From Betaproteobacteria bacterium (GTDB taxonomy: Bacteria > Pseudomonadota > Gammaproteobacteria > Burkholderiales > SG8-41), in NCBI GenBank assembly GCA_020028375.1, contig JAHZNX010000293.1, forward strand, positions 1 to 7,324: a stretch of DNA of 7,324 nucleotides, read 5' to 3'. The notes below the pieces were generated by a model. It saw only the letters and a list, made by a program, of their open reading frames with translations, did no database searches and was not told where the DNA came from. This document shows, piece by piece, positions 1 through 6,364 of the stretch (positions are counted from its first letter, which is position 1; every line of letters starts with the position of its first letter). A program made the position numbers and the translations under genes.

Positions 1-623
1 TGGAAACGGTGGTCGACCGCTACCAGGGCGGGCGCTTCAACCGTCCCAACGACGTCGTGTGCCGCTCCGATGGCAGCCTCTACTTCACCGACCCGGACAA
101 GCGCATAGCCTACGCCCGGCGGGAAATACCCGGCCCCGCCGGCATCGACAATTTGTGGGACGGCGCGTGCGTCTATCGCGTGGCGACCGATGGCGCGGTG
201 AGCGTGGTGGCGCACTGCGAGTACCCCAACGGGCTCGCGTTCGCGCCGGATGAGCGCACGCTCTACGTCGCGAACACGCGCTCCTCGAAATACATCCACG
301 CGATCGAGCTCGACGCGGCCGGCAACATGACGGGGCGGCGTATCTTCGCCGACATGAACGAGGGCACGGAGCGCGGCATACCCGACGGGCTCAAAGTCGA
401 CTCGCAGGGGCGCGTCTACTGCACCGGGCCGGGCGGCATCTGGGTCTTCACCCACGGTGGAAAGCGCGTCGGGATCATCCGGTTTCCCGAGCAGGCGGTG
501 AACTTCGCGTTCGGCGGCCCCGACCTGCGGACGCTCTTCTGCTGCGCGCACACCTCCGTCTATACCCTGCGGGTCAAGGCGCCCGGCCAGCCGCATCCGT
601 GGTATCGCCTGCGGGCGCGATGA
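1..623 (+). CDS. SMP-30/gluconolactonase/LRE-like protein, 5' truncated by window edge
   Basis: C-terminal 206 or so residues of a six-bladed beta-propeller lactonase of the SMP-30 (senescence marker protein 30/gluconolactonase) family, which hydrolyses sugar or other lactones using one bound divalent metal. The frame is open from base 3, and the family needs more N-terminal sequence, so the GTG at 9 is an internal codon and the true start lies outside the window. Family hallmarks seen: NRPND (39-53) followed by DGSLYFTDP, YPNG (Asn at 228-230) and IPDG (Asp at 384-386). These match the metal-binding Asn and Asp positions known from human SMP-30 (N103, N154, D204); the usual N-terminal metal-binding Glu would be upstream of the window. 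The protein ends just after VKAPGQP, a normal family C-terminus. No signal peptide can be judged. The real substrate is unknown; gluconolactone is only one family option. Confidence 0.9.
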   Translation, partial: ETVVDRYQGGRFNRPNDVVCRSDGSLYFTDPDKRIAYARREIPGPAGIDNLWDGACVYRVATDGAVSVVAHCEYPNGLAFAPDERTLYVANTRSSKYIHAIELDAAGNMTGRRIFADMNEGTERGIPDGLKVDSQGRVYCTGPGGIWVFTHGGKRVGIIRFPEQAVNFAFGGPDLRTLFCCAHTSVYTLRVKAPGQPHPWYRLRAR

Positions 624-717
624 CCAGATCGTAGCCGGCTCTTCCTTCGCTGGTCCCGCTCCGGACGCGCCTACGCGCGTTCGCGACGCGCCATTCTCGA
701 CGCACGCGCCGTGCGGA

Positions 718-723
718 TAGAAT
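718..723 (+). promoter_or_regulatory. candidate -10 element upstream of mscS-type gene
   Basis: TAGAAT matches five of six bases of the sigma70 -10 consensus and lies 33 bases before the ATG at 757, which would give a leader of about 27 bases. The -35 region, around 694-700, matches the consensus poorly. The 133-base gap 624-756 otherwise holds only a 6-bp-stem GC hairpin (675-691) without a T tract. Weak prediction. Confidence 0.3.
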
Positions 724-756
724 GCATGCCGTCACACTCAACCGAAAGGACCCTCC

Positions 757-1605
757 ATGGACCCCAGCCTCGCAGCACTGGATCAGGTACGAAGCGCGGC
801 CATAGACCTCGGCATGAAGTTCGGCCCGAAACTGATGGTCGCGATCATCATCATTGCCGCGGGCTACTTTACCGCGCGTTGGACGGCCGGGGGGATAGGG
901 CGCTTGCTCCGTCCATTCGAAATCGAGCCGCCGGTGCGCCAGCTCCTGCTGAATGTCACCCGGGTGCTGGTGCTGATCCTGTTCGCGATCATGGCGCTGC
1001 AGAACCTGGGGGTGGAGCTCCTCCCCCTCATCGCGGGCTTGGGGGTGGCGGGCGCGGGGATCGCCCTTGCAATGCAGGGCGTACTCGGGAACGTAGTCGC
1101 CGGGCTGACGATTATCCTCACCCGGCCGTTCCGCGTCGGAGAGTACATTTCCATCGTCAAGGAAGAGGGTCAGGTTGCGGATATCAGCCTCGCCAGCACG
1201 ACGCTGACCCACCCCGATCGCTCGCGGGTGGTCATCCCCAATCGCAAGATCGTGGGCGAGATCCTCCACAACTACGGGCGGATCCGGCAGATGCAGATCG
1301 AGGTCCGCGTCGCCTACGACGCCGATCTGAACCACGCGCTCGCGACAATCCGGGAGCTGCTGCAGTCGAACGCAAGGGTTCTGAAGGATCCCGCGCCGTC
1401 GATACAGGTGACCCAGCTCGCCGATTCGTCCGTGACCATCGGCGTCTCACCCTGGGCCACCGTATCGGATTACGGCGCCGCCGGCGGGGAGATTAAAAAG
1501 GCAATCGTCGAAGCCTTCCGCGCGCGCGGCATCGTCATCCCGCCCCCGCGGCGCGAGGTGCGGTTGCTCGGAGGCGCCGCTCCCGCCGAGCGCGGTGCGG
1601 CGTAG
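757..1605 (+). CDS. mscS: small-conductance mechanosensitive channel, MscS family
   Basis: Complete 282-residue inner-membrane channel, nearly the length of E. coli MscS (286), that opens under membrane tension to release solutes during hypo-osmotic shock. Predicted order: short periplasmic N-terminus, TM1 about residues 23-42, TM2 about 62-86, pore-lining TM3 about 90-122. TM3 has the Gly/Ala-rich face typical of the family (GLGVAGAGIALAMQG, then GNVVAGL), followed by the conserved RPFRVGEY (123-130). The cytoplasmic beta domain follows, with VVIPNRKI (158-165) as its signature, and an alpha/beta domain containing VAYDAD. The ATG at 757 is supported by AAAGGA at 745-750, six bases upstream. 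The gene stands alone on the plus strand and converges on the OmpA-like gene, with 12 bases between the two stop codons. A channel of the MscS core type rather than a large MscK/YbdG type, because no extra N-terminal domain is present. Confidence 0.95.
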   Translation: MDPSLAALDQVRSAAIDLGMKFGPKLMVAIIIIAAGYFTARWTAGGIGRLLRPFEIEPPVRQLLLNVTRVLVLILFAIMALQNLGVELLPLIAGLGVAGAGIALAMQGVLGNVVAGLTIILTRPFRVGEYISIVKEEGQVADISLASTTLTHPDRSRVVIPNRKIVGEILHNYGRIRQMQIEVRVAYDADLNHALATIRELLQSNARVLKDPAPSIQVTQLADSSVTIGVSPWATVSDYGAAGGEIKKAIVEAFRARGIVIPPPRREVRLLGGAAPAERGAA

Positions 1606-1617
1606 GCGGGCGGCAGG

Positions 1618-2301
1618 TCAGCTCGCCGTCAGCGGCGCGAGCGTCACCTCGACCCGGCGGTTGGCGGCGCGGCCCTGCTCCGTCGCGTTGCTCGCGATCG
1701 GGTGATCCTCGCCGCCGCCGGCTGTCATCATGCGCGCCTGCGCGACGCCCCGGCTCACGAGGTAGTCGGCGACGGATGTGGCGCGGCGCTGGGAGAGCTG
1801 CCGGTTGTATTCCGCGGTGCCGGTGCTGTCGGTATGGCCCGCGACCTCGATGATGGTCCTGTCGTATTTCTTCGCCACCAGAGCGACGCCGTCGAGCACC
1901 TTGTAGAACTGCGCGTTCAAGTCGGCGCTGTCAGTGCGGAAGGTGACGTTGCCGGGCATGTTGAGGATGATGTCGTCGCCCTTGCGCGTGACGGTCACCC
2001 CGCTGTCGCGCATCACTTTCCGCAGCTCGTCTTCCTGCTTGTCCATGTAGGCGCCGACCGCGCCGCCGGCGAGCGCGCCGACGCCGGCGCCGATGAGCGC
2101 CCGTTGCCGGCGCTGCTTGGCGTCGTTCCCGGAGATCATTCCGACCGCCGCGCCGGCCCCCGCGCCAATGAGCGCGCCGTAGGTCGCGCTCGTCGTCTTG
2201 GTCTCGCCGGTATAGGGATCGGTGGTCTGGCAGCCTGCGGCGAGGCCGACAGCAAGCAACGCCACAAGAGCGGCTTTCACACTGGAATTCTTCGTGAGCA
2301 T
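1618..2301 (-). CDS. OmpA-family outer-membrane lipoprotein with glycine-zipper segment (YiaD-like)
   Basis: 227-residue lipoprotein expected to sit in the outer membrane and bind peptidoglycan. The signal peptide ends in a lipobox LAAGC with Cys24 as the lipidated residue; the next residue is Gln, not Asp, which favours outer-membrane sorting. Residues 42-84 are a glycine-zipper region (repeated GAxxG patterns, two runs around 42-58 and 71-83). Residues about 110-222 form an OmpA-like C-terminal domain with GHTDSTG (155-161), NRQLSQRRA (166-174) and a C-terminal RAANRRVEV. Asp158 and Arg173 have the same 15-residue spacing as the Asp/Arg pair that contacts diaminopimelate in OmpA domains. 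The order lipobox, glycine zipper, OmpA domain matches E. coli YiaD. An upstream in-frame start at 2382 would put 27 residues before the signal peptide, so I prefer the ATG at 2301, which has AAGGGGA six bases upstream. It lies 84 bases downstream of the broken Bug gene. Confidence 0.93.
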   Translation of the reverse strand: MLTKNSSVKAALVALLAVGLAAGCQTTDPYTGETKTTSATYGALIGAGAGAAVGMISGNDAKQRRQRALIGAGVGALAGGAVGAYMDKQEDELRKVMRDSGVTVTRKGDDIILNMPGNVTFRTDSADLNAQFYKVLDGVALVAKKYDRTIIEVAGHTDSTGTAEYNRQLSQRRATSVADYLVSRGVAQARMMTAGGGEDHPIASNATEQGRAANRRVEVTLAPLTAS

Positions 2302-2307
2302 GATGGG

Positions 2308-2314
2308 TCCCCTT
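2308..2314 (-). promoter_or_regulatory. ribosome binding site deciding the lipoprotein start
   Basis: AAGGGGA on the minus strand, six bases before the ATG at 2301. It sets the start of the OmpA-like lipoprotein directly before its signal peptide instead of 81 bases upstream. Confidence 0.7.
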
Positions 2315-2330
2315 GAAATTCTACACGTCC

Positions 2331-2336
2331 ATAATA
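2331..2336 (-). promoter_or_regulatory. candidate -10 element for the OmpA-like lipoprotein
   Basis: TATTAT on the minus strand matches five of six -10 consensus bases and would give a leader of about 20-25 bases. A second -10-like hexamer, TAGAAT (2318-2323), is so close to the ribosome binding site that it is less likely. No good -35 is visible. The short AT-rich patch stands out in an otherwise GC-rich gap between 2302 and 2385. Confidence 0.3.
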
Positions 2337-2385
2337 GGGAGAGGACCACGTTGCCAGGAGGCACTTTGTCGCAGTCGCGCACCGG

Positions 2386-3211
2386 TCAGTCGGCCTTCAT
2401 TCCTCGTTCCCGGATCACGACGGCCCACTTCTTCAGCTCGGATTCCATGGTGGCGGCCGCCTGCTCCGGCGTGCTGCCGACGACGTCGAGCCCCTCCGCC
2501 TCGAAGCGCTCGATCGTTTCGGGAAAGGCCATCGCATTCCGGAAGTGGTTGTTCAGCGCCAGGATGATCTCGCGCGGCGTGCCCTTGGGCGCGGCCAGCA
2601 CGAACCACGCGACGAACTCGTAGTCGGGCAGCCCCGACTCGGCGATCGTCGGAACCCCGGGCAGCGCCGCGACCGGCTTAAGGCTGGTCACCCCGAGCGC
2701 GCGCAGGCGGCCGGTCTGCACGAAACCCACCGCGCCGGCAACGCCCGAAAACGCGACGCCCACCTCGCCGCTGATCGCCGCGATCAGCGCCGGGCCGCCG
2801 CCCTTGAATTGGACGGCCTGGATGTCCACCTTGCCGAGCAGGTTGAAGAGTTCCCCCGCAATGTGCGGATTCGTGCCGACGCCCGCGGCGGCGTAATTGA
2901 GCGCGCCGGGGCGGGATTTGGCGAGCTGCAGCAGCTCGCGCACCGTTTGCGCCGGCACCGACGGATGCACGCTCAGGAACGAGGGCGTCGTGGACAGGAT
3001 AGTGATCGGCTCGAAGTCCTTGAGCACGTTGTACGGGACCTTGGCGTACATCAGCGTGTTCGTCACCATCGGCGTGGTGTTGAGGATCCGGCGGAAACGG
3101 CGAGATCAGGCGTATCGCGCGCTCGGGGTACTTCCCCGTCTGCGCCAGCGCCGCCGGCATCGCCGCCGCAATCAACGCATATAGCAATACTCTTATCGCC
3201 ACTCGTTCCAT
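2386..3211 (-). pseudogene. Bug/TctC-family tripartite tricarboxylate substrate-binding protein, broken by internal deletion and frameshift
   Basis: Bug proteins are periplasmic receptors that bind carboxylates or related small ligands for TctAB-type transporters or sensors. The start is intact: GAGGAGG (3220-3226), then ATG at 3211 and a signal peptide of about 23 residues ending PAALA, followed by the family-typical YPERAIRLISPFPP. At 3085-3091 the homology jumps in another frame from the PFPP-G region straight to ILNTTP...TNTLMYAKVPYN...DFEPI, which normally follows the GGG-T-D loop, the VVVDNRPGA strand and PDGYT. Compared with the second Bug protein in this window, about 48 codons are missing, and the two frames differ so that the lost length must be 3n+2 bases. 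The rest, to the stop at 2386, is clean, with GVPTIAESGLPDYE and a normal C-terminus. The upstream frame alone would run to 2678 as nonsense. The lost part contributes to the ligand pocket in known Bug structures, so function is unlikely. A sequencing or assembly error is the alternative. Confidence 0.85.
3085..3091 (-). other. deletion/frameshift scar inside the first Bug gene
   Basis: Point where the N-terminal frame (up to the PFPP codons) and the C-terminal frame (from the ILNTTP codons) meet. The exact breakpoint cannot be placed better than a few bases. The junction happens to form GGATCC. Confidence 0.75.
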
Positions 3212-3273
3212 GACTCACGCCTCCTCGTTGTTGTAGGAGTTTTGCACTGCGAACATAGTGGACGCTCGGCGTG

Positions 3274-3348
3274 ACCGTCAACCGTCACCCGCACATCGTC
3301 AATCGTCAGTCATCACCCGGTGCAGGCCTCGTCACGCATCACTCATCA
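3274..3348 (-). repeat. degenerate tandem heptamer array (TGAYGNN)
   Basis: Read on the minus strand from 3348 downward: TGATGAG, TGATGCG, TGACGAG, a 12-base interruption, TGATGAC, TGACGAT, TGACGAT, one diverged unit GTGCGGG kept in register, TGACGGT, TGACGGT. Eight good 7-bp units share TGA(T/C)G. The first unit contains the stop codon (TGA, 3346-3348) of the DUF885 gene, so the array begins exactly at the end of that gene and runs into the 134-base gap before the broken Bug gene. It is not a CRISPR (units too short, no spacers) and no stable hairpin was seen in it. Function unknown. Confidence 0.75.
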
Positions 3349-5139
3349 CCGCACCCGTGCGATCCACCGGTCCATCTTTCCTTCGAGTATGTCGAACGGC
3401 ATCGCGCCGTCCTTCAGCAGCTCGTCGTGGAAGGCGCGCAGGTCGAACTTCTGGCCGAGCTTCGCCTGCGCCCGCTCGCGCAACTCCAGGATCTTCAACT
3501 GACCGATCTTGTAGCCAAGCGCATACCCTGGCCACGACATCTGGCGTTCGACCGAGCTGGCCACGCCGCCCTCGAAATCGGCCCAGAGGTACGGGCCGAC
3601 CGTGTTGTCCCGCATGTACTGAATCGCCTGCTCGCGCGACCAGCCCTTTACGTGGAGCCCGACGTCGGTGACCATTCGCGCGGCATGAACCTGGTCCCCG
3701 GCCAGCTTGTTCAAGTGCTGGTACGGGTCGTGGTACAGCCCCATATCGAAGCCGAGATCCTCGCCATACACCGCCCACCCTTCCACGTAGGCGTGCCAGT
3801 GCCCCACCCTGCGGAAACCGGGCAGCGCGCGGTTTTCCTGGGCAAGCGCCATCTGGAGGTGGTGCCCCGGCAAAGTTTCATGCAGAAACAGGGATACGGA
3901 CACACCCATCGGCTCCTTCTTCAACGCCCGCAGGTTCAAATAGAACACCGCGGGCCGTCCCCGGGTCGCCCGCCAGTACTGGTTCGGCGCCGATTGCTCG
4001 CGATACTCCTCCACCTCGCGGATTTCGTACTGCGCCCGCGGCAGACTGCCAAAGAGCTTTCCGAGCTGCGGGTAGACGCGCTCGTGCAGCAGGTGGTAGG
4101 CCTGGATGACGTCCTCCACTTTCGCGTAGCGAACGCGCTCGTTCCGGAGCTTGGCCGCCCAGTCTCTCAGATCACCATCGAACCCGGAGGCTTTCTTCAG
4201 CGCCTCCATCTTCTCCCGCAAGCGGGCCACCTCCCGCTGCCCAAGGTCGATGATTTCCTGCGGCGTCAGCGACGAAGTCGTCTGTGCCCGAATGTAATGG
4301 GCATACAGCCTGTCCCCGCCGGGAAGGCCCGTGAGGCCGGCGGTCGCGCGGCACTTGGGAAGGTACTCGTCCCGCACGAAATCGCGCACGCGCCGGTAGG
4401 CGGGAACGATCTGCGTGCGGATGGCATCTTCATAGGCGGCGGCGAGCCGCTTGCGGTCCTCTCCTTCGATTTCCGCGGACATGTTGACGATCGGCTCGTA
4501 AAACGGGCTTTGCCTTAAGTCGTCCGCGATCATCGCGGTGAGCTGCGGAAGGGTCTTCTCCATCACCTCCCGCGGCTGCACGAAGCCGCGCGCGATTCCG
4601 CGCCGCATGTTGGCAATCGCCGTGTCCATCCAGCCGACGAAGCCGGTTATCCGCTTCAGGAAATTCTCGTAGTCGACGGTGTTGCGGAACGGCTGCGGGC
4701 CTTTGCCCGAACCCCAGATGGGGAAGGTGGAGATGAGATTGAACCCGCCCTGATCGATGGGCAGCAGGTGGAGATCGAACTCCAGCCGGTCCAAGCATCG
4801 CAGCTGGTTGTACTGGAAGACGTCGTAGCTCAGCTGGTCGTGCTCGTCCAGCCGGTTCCGGTCGAAAGCCTTCAGGTTCTCGAGGCCCCGCCGGCAGAAC
4901 TGGCGCTGCGCCTCTCGATGCTCGTCGGAAATGTCGTTGGCGAATTGCCCGTCGTACTCCCGCCAGCCGTTCATCGTGGCGAAGAGCGGGAACAACGGCC
5001 GTGAAGCAACGGCGTGGTCGAGGAACAGGCGGTTGAGCCTCCTTGAGATTTCCTGCGCCTCGACGTCCGGATCCTGCGCGAGCGCGAGCGGCGCCGCGAG
5101 TGCAACCAACCCCGCCACCAGGATTCCGATCCGTTTCAT
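3346..5139 (-). CDS. exported DUF885 family protein (predicted zinc-dependent hydrolase)
   Basis: 597-residue protein of the DUF885 family, a group of zincin-like, probably metal-dependent peptidases whose substrates are mostly unknown. An N-terminal signal peptide (KR then a hydrophobic run, cleavage likely after ALA at residue 21) sends it to the periplasm or outside. The hallmark HETLPGHHLQ starts at His420; His420, Glu421 and His426 resemble the HExxPGH version of a zinc site. The second family motif, EGWAVYGED, spans 453-461 and could supply a further metal ligand (Glu453 or Glu460). The C-terminus LEGKMDRWIARVR is normal for the family. The frame stays open to 5262, but the extra residues do not resemble a leader, so I start at the ATG at 5139; an ATG at 5151, four codons earlier, is equally possible because neither has a clear ribosome binding site. 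It is divergent from the binding-protein-like gene at 5237. The ORF shows no damage. Confidence 0.9.
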   Translation of the reverse strand: MKRIGILVAGLVALAAPLALAQDPDVEAQEISRRLNRLFLDHAVASRPLFPLFATMNGWREYDGQFANDISDEHREAQRQFCRRGLENLKAFDRNRLDEHDQLSYDVFQYNQLRCLDRLEFDLHLLPIDQGGFNLISTFPIWGSGKGPQPFRNTVDYENFLKRITGFVGWMDTAIANMRRGIARGFVQPREVMEKTLPQLTAMIADDLRQSPFYEPIVNMSAEIEGEDRKRLAAAYEDAIRTQIVPAYRRVRDFVRDEYLPKCRATAGLTGLPGGDRLYAHYIRAQTTSSLTPQEIIDLGQREVARLREKMEALKKASGFDGDLRDWAAKLRNERVRYAKVEDVIQAYHLLHERVYPQLGKLFGSLPRAQYEIREVEEYREQSAPNQYWRATRGRPAVFYLNLRALKKEPMGVSVSLFLHETLPGHHLQMALAQENRALPGFRRVGHWHAYVEGWAVYGEDLGFDMGLYHDPYQHLNKLAGDQVHAARMVTDVGLHVKGWSREQAIQYMRDNTVGPYLWADFEGGVASSVERQMSWPGYALGYKIGQLKILELRERAQAKLGQKFDLRAFHDELLKDGAMPFDILEGKMDRWIARVR

Positions 5140-5236
5140 GGCGCGCAGCATACCACCGGCTCGAGCCCCCAAGGGCACAGCTGGAATCTGGCGTGATACT
5201 CTTTCCACTCCAGTCTCCTCCAAGAGAGGCCCCCGT
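5140..5236. promoter_or_regulatory. divergent intergenic region between DUF885 and the binding-protein-like gene
   Basis: These 97 bases must hold promoters for both outward-facing genes. I see a 10-bp perfect palindrome GGCTCGAGCC (5158-5167), a -10-like GATACT (5195-5200, four of six matches, plus strand) and AGAGG (5225-5229), a good ribosome binding site seven bases before the ATG at 5237. No strong -35 is evident and the palindrome could be chance. Confidence 0.35.
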
Positions 5237-6364
5237 ATGGCAGCCACTCCACAACGCGCCACACCAGCCGAACCGCTGCGCGTGGCGCGACTAAAAACGC
5301 TGCTCGGCGACTACCCCACTACCCGGGCGCTGCGGCGCGGCGAGCTGACCTCATCGCGGGTCGCTTTCGATTTCGCCGATGTTCCGCAGGTCGCAAGCGC
5401 GTTCAAGCGCACCGTGCGGAACCTCGAGTTCGATGTCTCCGAGCTCGCCATCGTGACCTACCTGATGGCCAGGGCGCACGGGAAACCCTACGTGCTGCTG
5501 CCGGCGGTGGTGCTCGGGCGCTTCCAGCATCCGTTCCTGGTGTACAACTCGGCGCGCGGCGAGCTGCGCCCGCAGGACCTTAATGGCCGCCGCGTCGGAA
5601 TCCGCTCCTACTCGGTAACGACAAGCATGTGGCTGCGCGGCATACTCGCCAACGACTACGGGGTCAACACCGACTCCGTGCGCTGGGTGACGTTCGAGGA
5701 GCCGCACGTGGCGGAGTTCAGGGATCCCCCCTCGGTCGAGCGCGCGCCCGAGGGACGCGATCTGCTCAAGATGCTGCTCGATGGAGAAGTGGACGCCGCG
5801 GTGATGCGGGACACCCATCTCCCCGACCCGCGCCTGAAGCGGCTCATTTCCGATCCGGACCAGGCGGCGCGCGACTGGCACGCCAAGAACCGCGCGATCC
5901 AGATCAACCACATGGTGGTGGTCAGGGATTCACTGTCGAAGTCCGATCCGGACGCCGTGCGCGAGATCTACCGTCTGCTCCGGGAAGCCAAGCGCCGCGC
6001 GCCCGCGCCCGCCGCGGGCGAGCTCGACATGACGCCCTTCGGCCTGGAGGCGAACCGCCGCAACCTCGAGGTCGCGATCGACTACGTCCACCAGCAGCGG
6101 CTCATCCCCCTTCGCCCACTTCACGATGTCGGCGGCGATGATTGCGGCAAACTCTTCCGGCGAGCTCGACAGCGGATCGGCGCCTTCGCGCGACAGCTGC
6201 TCGCGCATGACCGGATCCTGCAGCATGGTCCGGAACTCGCCGTTCAACCGGGTCACGACGGGCTTCGGCATCCTGGCCGGTCCGAGCACGCCGTACCAGC
6301 CGCTCACCTCGAATCCGGGGACCCCTGCCTGGTCCAGCGTCGGCACGTCGGGAAGCGCGGATGA
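5237..6364 (+). CDS. 4,5-dihydroxyphthalate decarboxylase-like / substrate-binding-protein-like protein with native 3' end lost
   Basis: The first 291 residues match the family annotated either as 4,5-dihydroxyphthalate decarboxylase (Pht5-like) or as ABC transporter substrate-binding protein, which has a type 2 periplasmic-binding-protein fold. Features: LLGDYPTT near the N-terminus, EFDVSELAIVTYL, PVxxxRxFxHP-like PAVVLGRFQHPF, DLNGRRVGIRSYSVTTSMWLRG, NDYGV and a DGEVDAAV segment. No signal peptide is present, which fits a cytoplasmic protein of this family better than an exported receptor. The ATG at 5237 has AGAGG seven bases upstream; in-frame sequence back to 4931 is antisense to DUF885 and is not part of the gene. 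After the QQRLIP codons (ending at 6109) the homology stops. The remaining 84 residues are antisense of the neighbouring Bug gene, while the family normally continues about 30 residues (typically RRF...DELF...) and ends. The 375-residue product is therefore chimeric and probably misfolded or inactive. The decarboxylase label is a family name, not a proven activity. Confidence 0.75.
   Translation: MAATPQRATPAEPLRVARLKTLLGDYPTTRALRRGELTSSRVAFDFADVPQVASAFKRTVRNLEFDVSELAIVTYLMARAHGKPYVLLPAVVLGRFQHPFLVYNSARGELRPQDLNGRRVGIRSYSVTTSMWLRGILANDYGVNTDSVRWVTFEEPHVAEFRDPPSVERAPEGRDLLKMLLDGEVDAAVMRDTHLPDPRLKRLISDPDQAARDWHAKNRAIQINHMVVVRDSLSKSDPDAVREIYRLLREAKRRAPAPAAGELDMTPFGLEANRRNLEVAIDYVHQQRLIPLRPLHDVGGDDCGKLFRRARQRIGAFARQLLAHDRILQHGPELAVQPGHDGLRHPGRSEHAVPAAHLESGDPCLVQRRHVGKRG

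Noticed and set aside
675..691. Perfect 6-bp-stem hairpin GCGCGT-TCGCG-ACGCGC as a terminator after the SMP-30 gene
   Set aside because: No T tract follows, and in GC-rich DNA such a stem is expected by chance.
574..1335. A 253-codon minus-strand open frame opposite the end of the SMP-30 gene and mscS
   Set aside because: Antisense to the strongly recognised MscS protein; Arg/Asp/His-rich translation typical of shadow frames.
1621..1642. Bulged GC hairpin at the convergent end of mscS and the lipoprotein gene as a bidirectional terminator
   Set aside because: It lies in the last codons of the lipoprotein gene, has a two-base bulge and no T tract on either side.
2386..3211. Programmed frameshifting in the first Bug gene
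   Set aside because: A frame change alone cannot explain the loss of about 48 conserved codons, and no slippery heptamer is visible at the junction.
3274..3348. CRISPR array
   Set aside because: Units are only 7 bp with no unique spacers and no cas genes nearby.
3271..4518. A 415-codon open frame on the plus strand opposite DUF885
   Set aside because: It is antisense to a protein with clear motifs and signal peptide; its composition is that of a GC-rich shadow frame and it shows no recognisable domain or ribosome binding site.
4931..5236. In-frame upstream extension of the binding-protein-like gene
   Set aside because: It overlaps DUF885 antisense and has no family resemblance; the ATG at 5237 has a proper ribosome binding site.
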